Shown here piece by piece: positions 1 to 18,388 of a stretch of DNA of 64,000 bases (its first letter is position 1; each line of letters opens with the position of its first letter). This DNA is from Dictyostelium firmibasis. Taxonomy: Eukaryota; Evosea; Eumycetozoa; Dictyosteliales; Dictyosteliaceae. Made by a program: the position numbers and the translations under genes. The notes below the pieces were generated by a model. It saw only the letters and a program-made list of their open reading frames with translations, did not search any database and was not told the origin of the DNA. Location of the stretch: the NCBI GenBank assembly GCA_036169595.1, contig CM069768.1, forward strand, positions 3,732,001 to 3,796,000, given 5' to 3'.

Positions 1-1042
<1,042 letters not shown>

Positions 1043-1152
1043 AAAATTACTGGTTTGTAAATCAAAAGTGGGTATTATTAAAATAAATTTAATTGGAAAA
1101 AAAAAAAATATTCACAAAATCAGATTCGACCAGGATCTTTTTTATTTTTTTA

Positions 1153-1188
<36 letters not shown>

Positions 1189-1255
1189 CAAAATTTTTTC
1201 TTTTTTATATTAATTTTAATTTAAATAATTATAATAGGAATAATAGTGTATAAAA

Positions 1256-3001
1256 ATGGAAGATGATAATAATTCACCTACTAAAACACAAGAAGAAGTA
1301 AGGTCTGGTATATCATCACTTAAAGTTGACAGTGATAATAATAAAAATATATTAAATAAAATTTCAAAACCATTATTCGATTCTATAGTTAATGAAATGG
1401 ATTTTAAAACTTTTTTTAGATTTGGATCTAGTGTTTGCAAACATTTGAGATCATTGTTCTTTTTTTCAAATAGGTGGAGAATAATGGATCTTAGTTTTAT
1501 GAATGATAATACACAAGATAAAGTTATCTACAGATTATGTGGTACCCTTAATCAATACTTTAATAATAATGATTTCAACTTTATAGATAGAAAAAGTGAA
1601 AATAATGATGATAATGAAAAACAAGAGGAAGAAGAAGAGGATTGTGGTGTTGAAAATAATCAATTAGAGGGAATGATATTTAATAAAGATAACAATAAAA
1701 ATAGCGATAAAAATGATATTATAAGAATAAAGAAAGGAAATAAAAAAACAAGAATTTTTCATAGTTTTTATATCGAAACTTTGGTATTAGACACTTTGTA
1801 TAAAATTACTTCAAATGTATTCAAATATATAAATAACTGTGTTGCAATGTCAAATATTGAAAATTTATCGATAAACGATTGTTTAGGTATAAAATTTTTC
1901 AATGGATTCTTTGAAATACCTCATCAACGAAAAATAGTATCATTATCATTACCAGCATTCTCTTCAAGTGAACCCTCTAATTACTTTAAAAAGCTAGGCT
2001 CTCTAACTTCTTTAAATTTACCTGGCACTGTTGAATCAATACAATTATATAAATACCTTGAATCTTGTCCATTATTAACAAAATTAGTATGTATTAAAAA
2101 TAAAACCATTCCTCTATAAACCATTTCTAATAATTTCAAACTCTAATCATTATCTTTTGGGGGAAAAAAAGGTATTATCATATAGATCAAAGGATTCATT
2201 ATTTAATCCTTCGTTACTTGAAAAACTATATAAATGTAAACAAATTACTCATTTGACATTAGTGAATATGATCATTAGAAATGATATATTCATTTCATTG
2301 TTTATGTCATTAACCAATCTTCAAGTAATTAAAATTTATAATAGTTTTCAAATTACTGGCGGCGCAATTAATACTGCCTTAGAATCAATGCCACAACTAA
2401 GAGAATTATCTATTGATTTCTGTAGAAATGTTGGAAATATTAATGTACATTCAGATACTCTAAAAGTATTTCATTCATCATATACTTTAACTTGTCCTGA
2501 AATTAGTTTCCCAAATTTAAATAATTTATCAATAATTGATTGGAGGTAGTGTATCATCGTCGTCATTGTTGTTATCTTATAATTATTAATTCTTTTTTTT
2601 TTTTTTTCAATTTTTTTTTATAGTATAACAAAAGAGAATTATTTTACTATTTTCTCTAAATTCAAAGGGCAACTTAAATTTTTAAGTATGAGTAAAACAA
2701 AGATTGACGACGAAATATTAGAATCTGTATTATCATTGATTGGTTGTGGTCTTGAAACTCTTGATTTAGGGTTTAACCAAATAACTGATAAATCAATAGA
2801 TGTAATATTAAATCATTGTAAAACTTTGTGTAAAGTTTATTTAAATGTAAGTTTTTTTTTTTTTTTTTTTTAATAAACAAAATGTTATTAATATTAATAA
2901 AAAAAATTCATATATAGAATACATTGATTACAAAAGAAAAGGCTGATGAATTATATAAACTTAAAAATTTATATGTATTAAAAACGAGTAATACTTTTTA
3001 A
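1256..3001 (+). CDS. F-box/LRR-like protein (dictyostelid family)
   Basis: Proposed exons are 1256-2086, 2172-2545, 2624-2846 and 2918-3001, closing in frame to TAA (503 residues). Residues about 38-80 look like a degenerate F-box: a hydrophobic helix ending in FRFGSSVCKHLRSL, then a Trp. The rest carries loosely spaced leucine-rich repeat units such as LRELSIDFC and LETLDLGFNQIT. By family analogy it could recruit substrates to an SCF ubiquitin ligase; that is inference. The 5' part has acidic and Asn-rich insertions. The first intron is the weak point: its donor GTATGT is good, but the only in-frame acceptor I find is a run of A ending AAAG, which is atypical. An in-frame stop follows at 2117-2119 if the intron is not removed. 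The gene could therefore be mildly damaged. Introns 2 to 4 have ordinary TATAG acceptors. It converges on the next gene with only 50 bp between them. Confidence 0.65.
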
Positions 3002-3051
3002 AATAAATTTAATTTGTTTTTTTTTTTTTTTCTCAAAAGATAATAAATAAT

Positions 3052-4537
3052 TTATTCTTTTAATTGTAAAGGAATTCTTTCTTCAAAATTTGAAATATCA
3101 AAAAAAATTTTCACAATTTGAAATCGATCTTTCAATTTATTTAAAGATTCTATTTTGATAGTGAGTTGCTTTTCAGTAAATTCTAATTTTTCAATTAATT
3201 TCAAATTTAATGATTCAATTTTTTCAGAAAGTTGTATATTAGAAAACTCTATTAATCTTGGATTTAAAATCATTTGTAGTTCATCTGCATTTAATTTTAA
3301 GTAATCTAATGGTTTGTTTATATGTTCCTTTAAAAGGTATTGAAGTTTCTCTCCATCACCATTATTTGTTTGTTTAAATTCTTTTGTTTGTAAATTTCTA
3401 ACAAATTCATAACTCAACCAAATATGACCATGAGCATGACATTCTTCTAATTCATTTAATAGTCTCATTCCCTATAAATTAAACTAATTAATATATGAAA
3501 TTATATATTTTTTTTTTTTAATCTTTTCTTACAGTTTCCCATTTACCAAAGTTAATAACGATCCTTTCAGTTACTGGTTTTTTATTTTCTAAAACTTGTA
3601 ATGAGTTTAATTCAATACAAGTTTTTTGTATATATCTCCAAAATAAACAATTTTGAACACAATTTTTATTTCCATGTGAAATAATATTTGATTTTACCAA
3701 TCCACTATCTGGAATTATCAATAATTCCCTAGTAAACTCTTGAAATCTTGAACAAATTATCCATTTACCTTTTTCATTTACTGGAAATGTCTTCCAAATT
3801 GATTCTTTTGATACAATGAGTCCACATTTTTTATTTATTTTTATTTCATTTTCATTGTTTGAAAAGTAGTTTAATCTTTCATTACATAGAAAACCAATAT
3901 GACGACGATGACATTTAACCAATTCTTTCTTCCCACTTTTTCGATTAACATTATAAAAAGCTCCATTACAATTTTCTCTTTTACAAAACGAATTAGAGTT
4001 TTGTGGATGTTTCACAGGATCATAATATGTTTCTCTTTCAATATCATTAACATTTTTTATGAATTGTTTCGCTTGATTTATTGCATCTTCTTTTTCTTTC
4101 CAATCACCTTTATATTTTAAGTAAAACCATTCATTTGGATCTAATGAAACTTGAAGATTCCAAATACTCTCATTTTCTTTTTCATCGTCTTTTTCTAATA
4201 CTAATTCTAACCTATATGATTTATCTAAACCAATTGGAATCTCCTTTAATAGTTGATAGCATCCTTGTGATACCTTTGTTGAGAATTTAGAATCATTAAA
4301 ATTTAAAATATCAATATAATTCAACTCCAATCTCTTCCTTATAAACGGTTCTTTTAATTCTTTAATATTTAATCTTTCCAAACCATCATTTTTAATTTTA
4401 ACGCTCAAAGATGTAACCTGTTGTTCTTTTTTCATAATTTCTATTTCATATTGTTTAATTTCATTGGATTTTTCTTTTTTTTCAATTAATTGTATATCTT
4501 TGTTTTGTTTCTTTGTTCTCCTTCCTTTGGTTGCCAT
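3052..4537 (-). CDS. Unrecognised protein with a Cys/His cluster (degenerate IBR-like?)
   Basis: Two exons, 4537-3533 and 3471-3052, are joined in phase 0 (donor GTAAGA, acceptor TTATAG), giving 474 residues. The N-terminus is Lys-rich and charged. Around residues 180-215 a cluster reads C-x4-C...KCHRRHIGFLC. Its spacing recalls the in-between-RING zinc domain, but the second CxxC pair is replaced by His residues, so the assignment is weak. The C-terminal 100 residues are strongly helical (Leu/Glu/Lys), probably a coiled coil. The start codon is the first ATG and is preceded by an A-rich stretch in the mRNA sense, as usual here. I do not recognise an orthologue and assign no function. Confidence 0.7.
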
Positions 4538-4721
4538 TTTTTAAATAATTGAAAAAAAAAAAAAAAGAAATTATAAATAAATTTTTCCCCCACTTTTTCT
4601 AAATCTGAAAAAGAAATTATTGAAAAAAATAGTAAAAAAAAAAAAAAAAAAAAGTAAAAATAACAATGTTTTATTTTTATTTTTTTTATTTTTAATTTTA
4701 AATTAAAAAATGTATAGAATG

Positions 4722-6619
4722 TTACTTATTAGGAGGTTTTCTTGAATTTAATAATTGAATATGGTTTTTATCTAACCAATCTATTGTATATGATTTTTTT
4801 GTACTATCGCATTGAATGTCAGTTATTCTTAATGATATCTCAGATTTGCAACTATCTCTAACTTGATCGACGAGTTGATAAATTTTCGATTTTATATTAT
4901 CTAATGATTTATCATTTTTTGGTATTTCTTTTATCAAATCCTTTAAATCTGATCTTAAATCTAATAATGTTTCTAATAAAAATGTATTGGTATCATTGAT
5001 ATTATTATTACTACTATTATTATTATTAATATTATTATTATTTTCACTAAAATCAAAACCTAACATATTTAATATTGATTCAATATAGTCTTGAACATTA
5101 AATATTAAATCTGTATCGACTGAATTTATTGATTCAGTTGTTTGTTTCATTAATAACTCTAATCTTTTTATAACTGATGGTGTATTAAAACTATCCCTTA
5201 AATCCTTTTCAACCAAATACTTTGTTTCATTTAATTGATTTAATAATTCAATTGAATTTTTATATTGTTTTTTAATTTTATCTACACTTGTTAATTCTTT
5301 TTTTAATTTTGACTTTAAATAATATTAGAACATTTGCATGATTAAGTTTTTTTTTTCATTAATTTATTACTTACTCTAATAAATATAAACCAATTTAAAA
5401 ATTTAATTTCTTTATCAATACACAATTGCAAAACATCTTCTGAAAAATTTACAGGATCATAATATTTATGAACTAAACAAACCCAACGAAGTGTATTTGC
5501 TGGATAACGTGATAGGAAATCACGAATTGATATAACATTTCCAAGTGATTTTGACATTTTTTCACTATTTAAATGTAAGTGACCAATGTGAAAGAAATAA
5601 TCTGTCCATTGTGTTGCGTCGCCTGGATAATGACTATGACCTTCACATTGTGCAATTTCATTTTGGTGATGTGGAAACTGTAAATCCACACCACCTGAAT
5701 GAACATCTAAATGACTTTTGAAAATTGAATCTATCATTGCTGAACATTCTATATGCCAACCTGGTCTACCTTCACCAAATGGTGAATCCCAACTAACTGG
5801 GCGACCAGTACCATCAATATCGATATTTTCATTGTATGCCTTCCATAATACAAAATCTTCAATTGATTTTTTATCTTTTTCCAATAAGGTATCATCTGAT
5901 TTTATTTGTTGATTAGCTGCTCTTAAACTACAATATCTATCAATACCAAATTTATTTACATCAAATATTACCGATTTAGTTGATTCGTACGTTAATTGAT
6001 TCTCTTTAATCTTTTGAATATATTTAATAATTTCATCAATATGTTCCGATACTCTAGTTGTGAACATTGGTGGTTTAATCTTTTATTGTTTTTTTTTTTT
6101 TTTTTAATAATATATAAAATTAACAAGATTTAAAAAGGTAAAATATATATAATAAAATTTAAAACTTACATTCAATGATTTTAAATCTTCAAAAAACTCT
6201 TGTTCAAACTTTCTTGAAAGTTCATTAGCTGAAATTAATTCTTGTTTTGATTTATTTATAATTTTATCATCAACATCAGTTATACCCATTACATGTACAA
6301 TATTTAATCTGAAATAATCAACCAAAATTCTTTGGATAATATCAACTGTAATATAATTTCTTGCGTGACCAATATGTGAACTACTATAGACTGTTGGTCC
6401 ACATGTATACCAGGAAATTGGACGTTGATTCTTTTCACTAGAATTTGATATTAAAAATGGTGCCATTCCATATTTATATAAACTATTTTTCACCATTATA
6501 CCAGTATCATATGAATCACATAAACTGGGTTGTTTCCATTCTCTAATCTTTGGTGTGGTTGAATATAATCTAACTATTTTATATTTATTTATTTCATTTC
6601 TTAACATTAATTTCAACAT
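4722..6619 (-). CDS. mcysS: Cysteinyl-tRNA synthetase, mitochondrial
   Basis: Three exons, 6619-6170, 6079-5375 and 5312-4722, give a 581-residue class I aminoacyl-tRNA synthetase that charges tRNA-Cys. Family motifs are in order: the zinc-site YTCGPTVY followed by the HIGH box (HIGHARNY) near residue 83; GRPGWHIECSAM and GGVDLQFPHHQNEIAQ in the middle, with the zinc-ligand Cys and His residues; and KMSKSLGN near residue 324. The first 30 residues are basic and rich in Arg, Lys, Ser and Thr with no acidic residue before Glu, and include RLYSTTPK, a typical mitochondrial presequence. The bacterial-type length also fits an organellar enzyme. An Asn-rich insertion lies in the C-terminal helical domain. 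The first intron acceptor is AAAAG, unusual but required by phase and by conservation across the join. The gene starts 247 bp from NDUFS8 on the other strand. Confidence 0.93.
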
Positions 6620-6865
6620 TTTATTAATGAAAATAATTTTGAAATAAATAAGATTTTTTTTTTTAAAATTTATTTTAAAAACACTTTTTAAAAAAATTCA
6701 AATATTATTACACTTTTGACTAAAATAAAATTCGAATTTTTTTTTTTTTTTTTTTTTTTATTTTCACACAAATTTTTTTTTTTTTTTTTGATTTTTTTTC
6801 AATTATTTATTTTTTTTTTTTTTTGTCATTGTTTTGTTTTTGTAATTACATATATATATGCAATA

Positions 6866-7005
6866 ATGCTATCAAGATTTGTAAGAACAGGTTTAAATTC
6901 TCAAAAACAAGAAATTGGTGCTATCCAATTCGGTTTAAGATCATTCCAAACTTCAAAACCATCTCTTGCAAGATGGGAAAAAGAAGTAAGTTAACAATTG
7001 TGTGT

Positions 7006-7043
<38 letters not shown>

Positions 7044-7727
7044 CATCACCATTTTTACCAAATTACTATTTGATAAGAATGAATGAAAATAATAAAAAAA
7101 AAAAAAAATTAAAAAAATAAAAATATTTTAGTGAATATAATGTATGGAGGGTATTAATGATCATATTAATATTAATAATAATAATAATAATAATAAAAAA
7201 ATAAATAAAAATTATAGCAAGACAAACCACCAACATTTAAAAAAGTAGTAGATGACGCAGCAACAGCATTCTTTATGACAGAGATTGTATGGGGTTTATA
7301 TATTACAATGGGATACTTTTTTAGAAAGAAATGTACAATAAATTATCCTTTTGAAAAAGGTCCATTATCACCACGTTTCCGTGGCGAACACGCTTTAAGA
7401 AGATATCCAACAGGTGAGGAAAGATGTATTGCTTGCAAACTTTGTGAAGCAATTTGTCCAGCTCAAGCAATTACAATTGAAGCAGAACCAAGACAAGATG
7501 GTTCAAGAAGAACAACTCGTTACGATATCGATATGACTAAATGTATTTATTGTGGTTTCTGTCAAGAAGCTTGTCCAGTCGATGCAATCGTTGAAGGTCC
7601 AAACTTTGAATTCACCACTGAAACTAGATTGGAACTTTTATATAACAAAGAGAAATTACTCGCCAATGGTGATAGATGGGAAACTGAAATCGCTTCAAAT
7701 ATTGCTGCTGATTATCTTTATCGTTAA
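6866..7727 (+). CDS. ndufs8: NADH dehydrogenase iron-sulfur protein 8 (complex I 23-kDa subunit)
   Basis: Two exons, 6866-6985 and 7218-7727, make a 209-residue protein. It carries two ferredoxin-type 4Fe-4S motifs, [12 protein letters not shown] and [12 protein letters not shown], which bind clusters N6a and N6b in the hydrophilic arm of respiratory complex I. The central segment ([17 protein letters not shown]) and the C-terminal part are strongly conserved. The first about 40 residues are Arg/Ser/Gln-rich with few acidic residues, a mitochondrial targeting presequence split from the mature part by the intron. The ATG at 6866 is the first in the open frame after a long T run. A nuclear location for this subunit is usual. 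Codon use in the second exon is more GC-rich than neighbouring genes, consistent with high expression. Confidence 0.96.
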
Positions 7728-7871
7728 ATTTTAAATTCAATCATTAATAAAATAATAATATCAATAATTTTAAATATAGTATACATCAAAAAAAAAAAAA
7801 GAAAATAATAATAAAAAAAAAATAATAAAAAAAAAAAAAAAATGTTAACAATAAATAACTGATTAAAAAAA

Positions 7872-7907
<36 letters not shown>

Positions 7908-7951
7908 AAATAAAAATGGACTTTTTTTTTCATAAATGAAGTTTTATTTAT

Positions 7952-8879
7952 TTAATAATTAATTGAAGGTGGATTATAATATGGATAAATACTATTATTT
8001 AAACATTGATTAATGAAATTATTATTGTTTGTATTTAAACCAATTGAAACTATTGTTTTATTATTTTTAATGGTTGATATTAACTCGGCAAGGTCAGAGG
8101 TGAATTGTAATGCAGTGTTAATTTCTACATGTTGAATTATTTTGTTTGATTTTAAAATTTCAATCAAAAGATTCAAATATCTTTGATTATCATTATATTT
8201 ACCACTAATTACATTTTTAAAAGCAGTTGATAGCTTTTGGAAACCACTTTTATTTTCACTAATATCATTAAGTTTATTTGAATCTCTTTCTACAATTGAT
8301 AGTAATGAAATACCAAAAGAAATTAATTTACAAATTTTATCATTTGATAAAATAGTATGATTGATATCAATTGGTTTGAAATCAGATAAACCTGAAATAT
8401 AGAATGATCTAATTTTTGATTTTAAATTATTATTAAAAGATGATAAAGTTGAAATAATAGTTTGTTTTGAAATCCAAATATTTCTGAGATCAATTTCTTC
8501 TAATTGATTTTGTTCAAATTCAATATCTTGTTGTTGTTGTTGTTGTTGATCACAAATAAAATTTAATAATTTTGAAATTGAGCAGTCTGTTGGATTTTGT
8601 TTTAGTTTATCTAAATCTGATTGACCATTTTGAATTTTTAATATTTTTAAAGAACCACTTTGATTCTTTATAATGTCAATGATAATTTCTATCATTTCTT
8701 TATCATTATCTAATCTATCATTTAAGTTGGAAGAGTAGAAAGAAATGAATTTAAGATTTACAGTAGTTAATTTAAATGAAATCCTTGAGAAAATAAATTT
8801 ACAAAAGGTTGCATCTGGTAATATTAATGATAGATATTGAACTGATGATTCTCTAAAATCAATATTTTCAATACTATCG

Positions 8880-8927
<48 letters not shown>

Positions 8928-10051
8928 TTCGATAATTCAATTGGACTATTAATTTTTAAAGATTTGAATTTTTGATTGTTTTCAACATTTGATGATGATA
9001 AAAGTGATAATAAACCATTTAAATCTTCATTGGCAAATGATTTTTGATGATATGATTCCAATTTACATTGAGAAGATTTATTTGAAAAAATTGATTGTAA
9101 AGTTTCACATGTTGATTTTGAACCTATTGTTGGTAAACATTGAGAGGTTTCAATAAATTTTAAATGAATTGAACTCTCAAGTAAATTTAATATTTGTTCA
9201 GAATCAATTCTAATACCATAGAGTTGAAAAGTTTCAAGTTTTTTTGTTAACTCTGAACATAAACCATTGATTCTTTTTAAGTTTGATTTCAATTTTAAGG
9301 TTTTCAATTTATAGAAACCTCCCAACTTAATGAAATTATCAAATATAGATAAATCATAAATTGATTCACTACCTAAATCAGTATTATTTGAAAAATCCAA
9401 AATCAAAGTTTTCAATTGATTTGTCCAATCGAAATGATATTTTAAATCCATTGATGTGGCAGCAGTTATGTTTTCACAATTTGAATCTTGTAATTTCTTA
9501 TAAAGCTCTAATTGATCATTTGAAGCTTCATATTGTGAATTGAATTGATTAATTGGGAATAAATGATTTAAATAAATTTTCCATTGGGAATAATCACCTA
9601 ATTTTAACTCTAAACTTTGTAAATTTTTGAAATTCCATGGTGAAATTTTAAATTGATTTCTAGTCATATCAGTTGGAATATACTCTGGTTTCAATATAAT
9701 TGAACTAATAGAATTACAATATTTCAATAAAAGTGATGATTTACTATTTACATTAGTTACACTACCCAATTTAATAAAAACAGACTCTGATTCAATCATT
9801 CTTTTAATTTCTTTACTTAATAGATCAGATTCTTTCATTAAATAATATTGTGGTAATTTCAATCCAATAGGTATGATTGTATTATACCATTCCTTTGAAA
9901 CCATTGATAAATCACGTACAATTCCATTCATAACCAATGAAAATAATTCGTTACCATCTCCAAATTTACCACCACTAACCCAAAATGATGTTAAATAGTT
10001 TATAATTTTTATAATTATACTTTGATTTTTTATTATAACAATTTTGTCCAT
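7952..10051 (-). CDS. Large dictyostelid protein with degenerate leucine-rich repeats
   Basis: Single exon, 699 residues. The N-terminus (residues about 1-60) has a helix followed by DLSMVSKEWYNTIIP, the kind of F-box-like opening common in large dictyostelid families. The body has repeated short strands rich in Leu, Ser and Asn, for example LQSLELKLGDYSQW, LKTLILDFSNNTDLG and LEEIDLRNIWIS, which look like irregular leucine-rich repeats. Asn and Gln homopolymers interrupt it at 8881-8925 and near 8530. No enzymatic motif is visible. By analogy it is a protein-interaction or SCF-adaptor type protein, but the function is unknown. It lies head-to-tail with the next gene on the same strand, 226 bp downstream of it. 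Confidence 0.75.
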
Positions 10052-10277
10052 TTTTTTATTTGATTTTTTTTTATAACAAACTATTTTATAATAATAATAA
10101 TAAAAAAAAAAAAAAATATAACGAGCAAAAGAAAAAAATCTAAAAAAAAAAAAAAAAAAAATCTAAAAAAAAAAATAATAATAAAAACAAAAAAAATTGC
10201 CAACTCATAAAATTAAGATTTTTTTTCAAGCCCGGTCAATTATTATTTTTAATTATTTAAAAAAAAAAAAAAATTTA

Positions 10278-12335
<2,058 letters not shown>

Positions 12336-13077
12336 TATTTTTTTTTATTTTTTTTTATTGCAAATATTTTTTTTTTTTTTTTTTTGTTTATATAAATATC
12401 CACTGACATAAAAAAAACAAAAAAAAAAAAAAATAAATAAAAAAATTAATTAAAAACAAAAACAATTTCAGAGAAAAAATATAAAAAAAAAAAAAAAATA
12501 ATTAGTTCACTGGTAGTTTTCAGATAATTATTTGAAAGGGGTGCAAAATTTTTATTGGAAACAGTGGTAATTAGTAATAATATAAATAATAAAAATGAGG
12601 GGTCTTAAAAACTAAATTATTAAAATAATTAAAGAATGTTTGTGGTAAATATAATTATACTCCTTTAATATTATAATTGTTTTTTTTTTTTTTTTGTGAA
12701 TGGTTTCAATAAATAACCATTTGTTGTGTCATAAATTTTCATCATTAATTATACCTTTTTACCTATTTAATTTAAAAACCAAAATTAAGACCTAAGCACT
12801 TAAACAAATGACTTTAGTTAGAATTAGAAACACTTTTTTTTTTAAAAAACAAAAAAAAAAAAAAAAATTCTAAACACTTTTATAAATAAATAATAATAAA
12901 GACCATTTTTTGAATTTAATTGTTTATATTATTACAGGCTGGAAAATTAAAATATTTTAATTTATTTTTTTTCTTTCTTACATTGATTGATTGATCATTA
13001 AATTATTTTTTTTTGTTATTATTACTATTTGGTTTTTTTTTTTTTTTTGTTAATTATTTTTGTATTATTTAGTATTA
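12336..13077. other. Intergenic, no gene seen
   Basis: AT-rich spacer between the promoter of the Asn-rich protein gene and the 3' end of the small membrane-protein gene. It holds several poly-A and poly-T runs and a slightly less biased stretch at about 12500-12720 with no open frame or RNA gene that I can support. Confidence 0.6.
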
Positions 13078-13592
13078 TTAATAATAACTACTACTTTCTG
13101 ATGAATAGCTGTAGTATGAATATGTAGTGGATCCAGCAAGAGCAATTGAAAGGACAATAACGGCAACAATTACACCAATAACAAAGAGAACGACTGATAA
13201 AATACCCAAACCTCTGGCAACTGGCTCTTTAGATCTGAAATATAAACAACCAGCTAACCATACACATGAAACAAAGAACTATGGTGAAAAAAAAATAATA
13301 AAAAGTAAAAATTAGTGTCAAATATATTTTTTTTTCCAGTCTAATAAATATATATATATATTTTTTTTTTCTCCATTATTATGATTTTTTTAAAAAAATA
13401 AACTTACACCTAAAATGAAAATGATGATAGCACCAGTAGTATCTTTAGAGGTGTGAGATTTAGTGTGACATTTTTCAACGATAATTGGAGTTGGTTGGTA
13501 TTGTGGTGCAATTTGATATTGTGGGGCTGGTGCATAAACGTAGCCTGGTGGTGCAGCAACGTATGTTTGTGATTGTTGTTGTGGGTAGTAGA

Positions 13593-13630
<38 letters not shown>

Positions 13631-13764
13631 GGGTGATAGAATTGTTGTTGTTGTTGTAAAGTATTATATTGAACTGGTTGTACTTGTTGTACTTGTGGTT
13701 GTGGAGCTGCTGCTGCAACTAATGGAGTTTTTTCATTTTCATTGTTATTGCTATCAAATGCCAT
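13078..13764 (-). CDS. Small Gln/Pro-rich protein with two membrane segments
   Basis: Exons 13764-13408 and 13278-13078 join in phase 0 (GTAAGT donor, CATAG acceptor) into 185 residues. The N-terminal about 95 residues are low complexity: Gln runs, Tyr-Pro-Gln blocks and Ala/Pro repeats. A short Cys/His-containing linker (VEKCHTKSHTSKD) follows. Then come two hydrophobic segments, one starting TTGAIIIFILG and crossing the exon join, the other GILSVVLFVIGVIVAVIVL, separated by a basic loop with FRSKEPVARG. The tail is Tyr/Ser-rich (YSYYSYSSESSSYY). A hairpin membrane protein with a long cytosolic disordered head is the simplest reading. I do not recognise an orthologue outside dictyostelids. 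The intron placement is supported because it restores the first membrane helix, which would otherwise be cut. Confidence 0.8.
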
Positions 13765-14191
13765 TTTTTTCTATTTTTTATTTTTTGTTTTTTATTTTTC
13801 CAATTGTTATTACGCGTTTAAAAAAAAAATAAGCCAAATGTTGGGAAAACTTTTTTAAAAATTTAAAAAAATAAAAAATAAATTTTTAAATAAAAAAATT
13901 TTTAAAATATAAAAAATAAAAATAATAAAAATTAAATGTTTTTTTACTAGTGTGAAAAATCAAAAAAATAAAAAAAAATAAAAAAAAATAAAAAAAAATA
14001 ATTTTCAAAAAAATGAGAGAATTTTTTTTTTGAGCTGATGTGTTGCAAGGGGTTGAAAAACAATAAAAAAAAAAGAAAAAAATTTTGAAAACTCTAATGC
14101 AAAAATTCTTTCAATCATTGTTTTATTAATTTGGCTGTGTTTGGGTTGTAAAAAAAAAAAAAAGAAGGTCAGTTTAAATTTTCACTTGTTT

Positions 14192-14232
<41 letters not shown>

Positions 14233-14291
14233 CAAATCTAAATAAAATTTTTAAATGTTTATTTTTTTTTTATTTTTTTTATTTTAATTGT
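13765..14291. other. Intergenic, no gene seen
   Basis: Promoter side of the small membrane-protein gene and 3' side of the reductase gene. It is almost entirely A/T homopolymer runs, with one short mixed stretch near 14025-14150. No coding or RNA signal supported. Confidence 0.6.
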
Positions 14292-15401
14292 TTATTTTTT
14301 AAATTCTAATTTAATTAATTGTAAATCTAATAAATGTTGAATCATATTTTTAATTGTTTCTTCGAATGGTATAAATTCACCAAAATTTAATTTATCCAAT
14401 TTATTTGATTTTAAAGTAAAGATTAGAGGTTCTGAACCTTCAATTAATGTATTTGTATTAAACTTATATTGTGAGAATATTTCAACGATAGTATTAGCAA
14501 TATCTTTAAATTGAACTACTTTATTATTTACCAATATTCTTTTATCATCGGCATATTCATTTTCTAAAGCTATTAAATGAGCTCTTGAAACATCTCTAAC
14601 ATCTACCACACCAATGGCTATGTTTCTTGGTTTCTCAGCCAATGTTAATTGTCTAATTATTGTACCAACACTTGAATTTATTAATGGTGATAAAGCTGGA
14701 CCCAAGATATAAGATGGATTAATAACAACTAATTTGAAATGATTGGTATCAGTTTTTTCATTATTTTCTTTAAAAAATTCCCATGCTTTTTTCTCTGCAG
14801 CAACTTTACTATATGGATATGGTTGATTGATTGGATCTTGTGGGTTACTCCAATCATCATCATTAAATACTTGTTTATTATTATTAAAATCATATACAGC
14901 TAAACCTGATGATGTTACAATCACTTTTTTAATTGTTAATATTTTTGATGCTGCTTTTAATACACCAAGTGTACCATTTATTGCTGGATTAATAATTTCT
15001 TTCCATGAATCTTGTGATGTATATTTAAATGGTGATGCTGTATGAACTATATAATTAACATCTTTTAATTCTTTTTCATAATCAATCTTTATTTAATTAA
15101 TAATAATAATAAAAAAAAAAAAATAAAAAAAAATAATGTTAATTTTTTTTATATAATAATTATTATTATTGAAATATAAAAATAATATTACTGTTTCAAG
15201 GTCACCACCTGTAAAGCTTAATTTTGAACCGGTGGGGTCAAAACTTTTTAAAGTCTTCAATTTTTCTTCATCTTTTGTATCACGAACAAATGCTAATACT
15301 CTGTAGTTTTTTTCTAATAAATCTCTTACAATATATGCCCCAAGATAACCTGTGGCACCAGTAACAGCTACTAAATTATTATTATTTTTATTACTTATCA
15401 T
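14292..15401 (-). CDS. NAD(P)-dependent extended short-chain reductase (dihydroflavonol/cinnamoyl-CoA reductase-like)
   Basis: Exons 15401-15192 and 15086-14292 join in phase 0 to 334 residues. The N-terminus has the Rossmann motif VAVTGATGYLG (TGxxGxxG). An Arg after the second strand (FVRDT) favours NADPH. The catalytic Tyr-x3-Lys is in YPYSKVAAEK, and HTASPF and VVINPSYILGP are typical of the DFR/CCR branch of extended SDRs. The enzyme probably reduces a carbonyl substrate, but the substrate cannot be read from sequence. I chose the ATG at 15401, since the frame upstream of it has only a TTG. The first intron acceptor is TAAAG, weak but demanded by phase and by continuity of the fold. Confidence 0.88.
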
Positions 15402-15699
15402 TTTTTTTTTTTTCAATAAATTAAAAAATTATTATTTTTTATTTTTATAGCATTTTTTAATATTACACAATGGTTTTGTAAATTAAAATAGTTTTTTTTT
15501 TTTTATTGACACTAAATGATAATGTAAGTGGTATGGAATCGAATGAAAACTCCAAATTCCATTAAAAAAAAAAAAAAAGAATTGGTTCGGGAAGTTTTTT
15601 ATACAAAAAGTCTAAAAATCGATCGGTTTATTTATTTTTTTTCATTTTAAATTTTTTTTAATTTATAATATATAATTAAAAATTTATTAAATTAAGTTA

Positions 15700-18388
<2,689 letters not shown>

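Noticed and set aside
6716-6865. Upstream extension of the NDUFS8 frame with poly-Phe
   Set aside because: It is translated poly-T leader; the ATG at 6866 opens a proper mitochondrial presequence.
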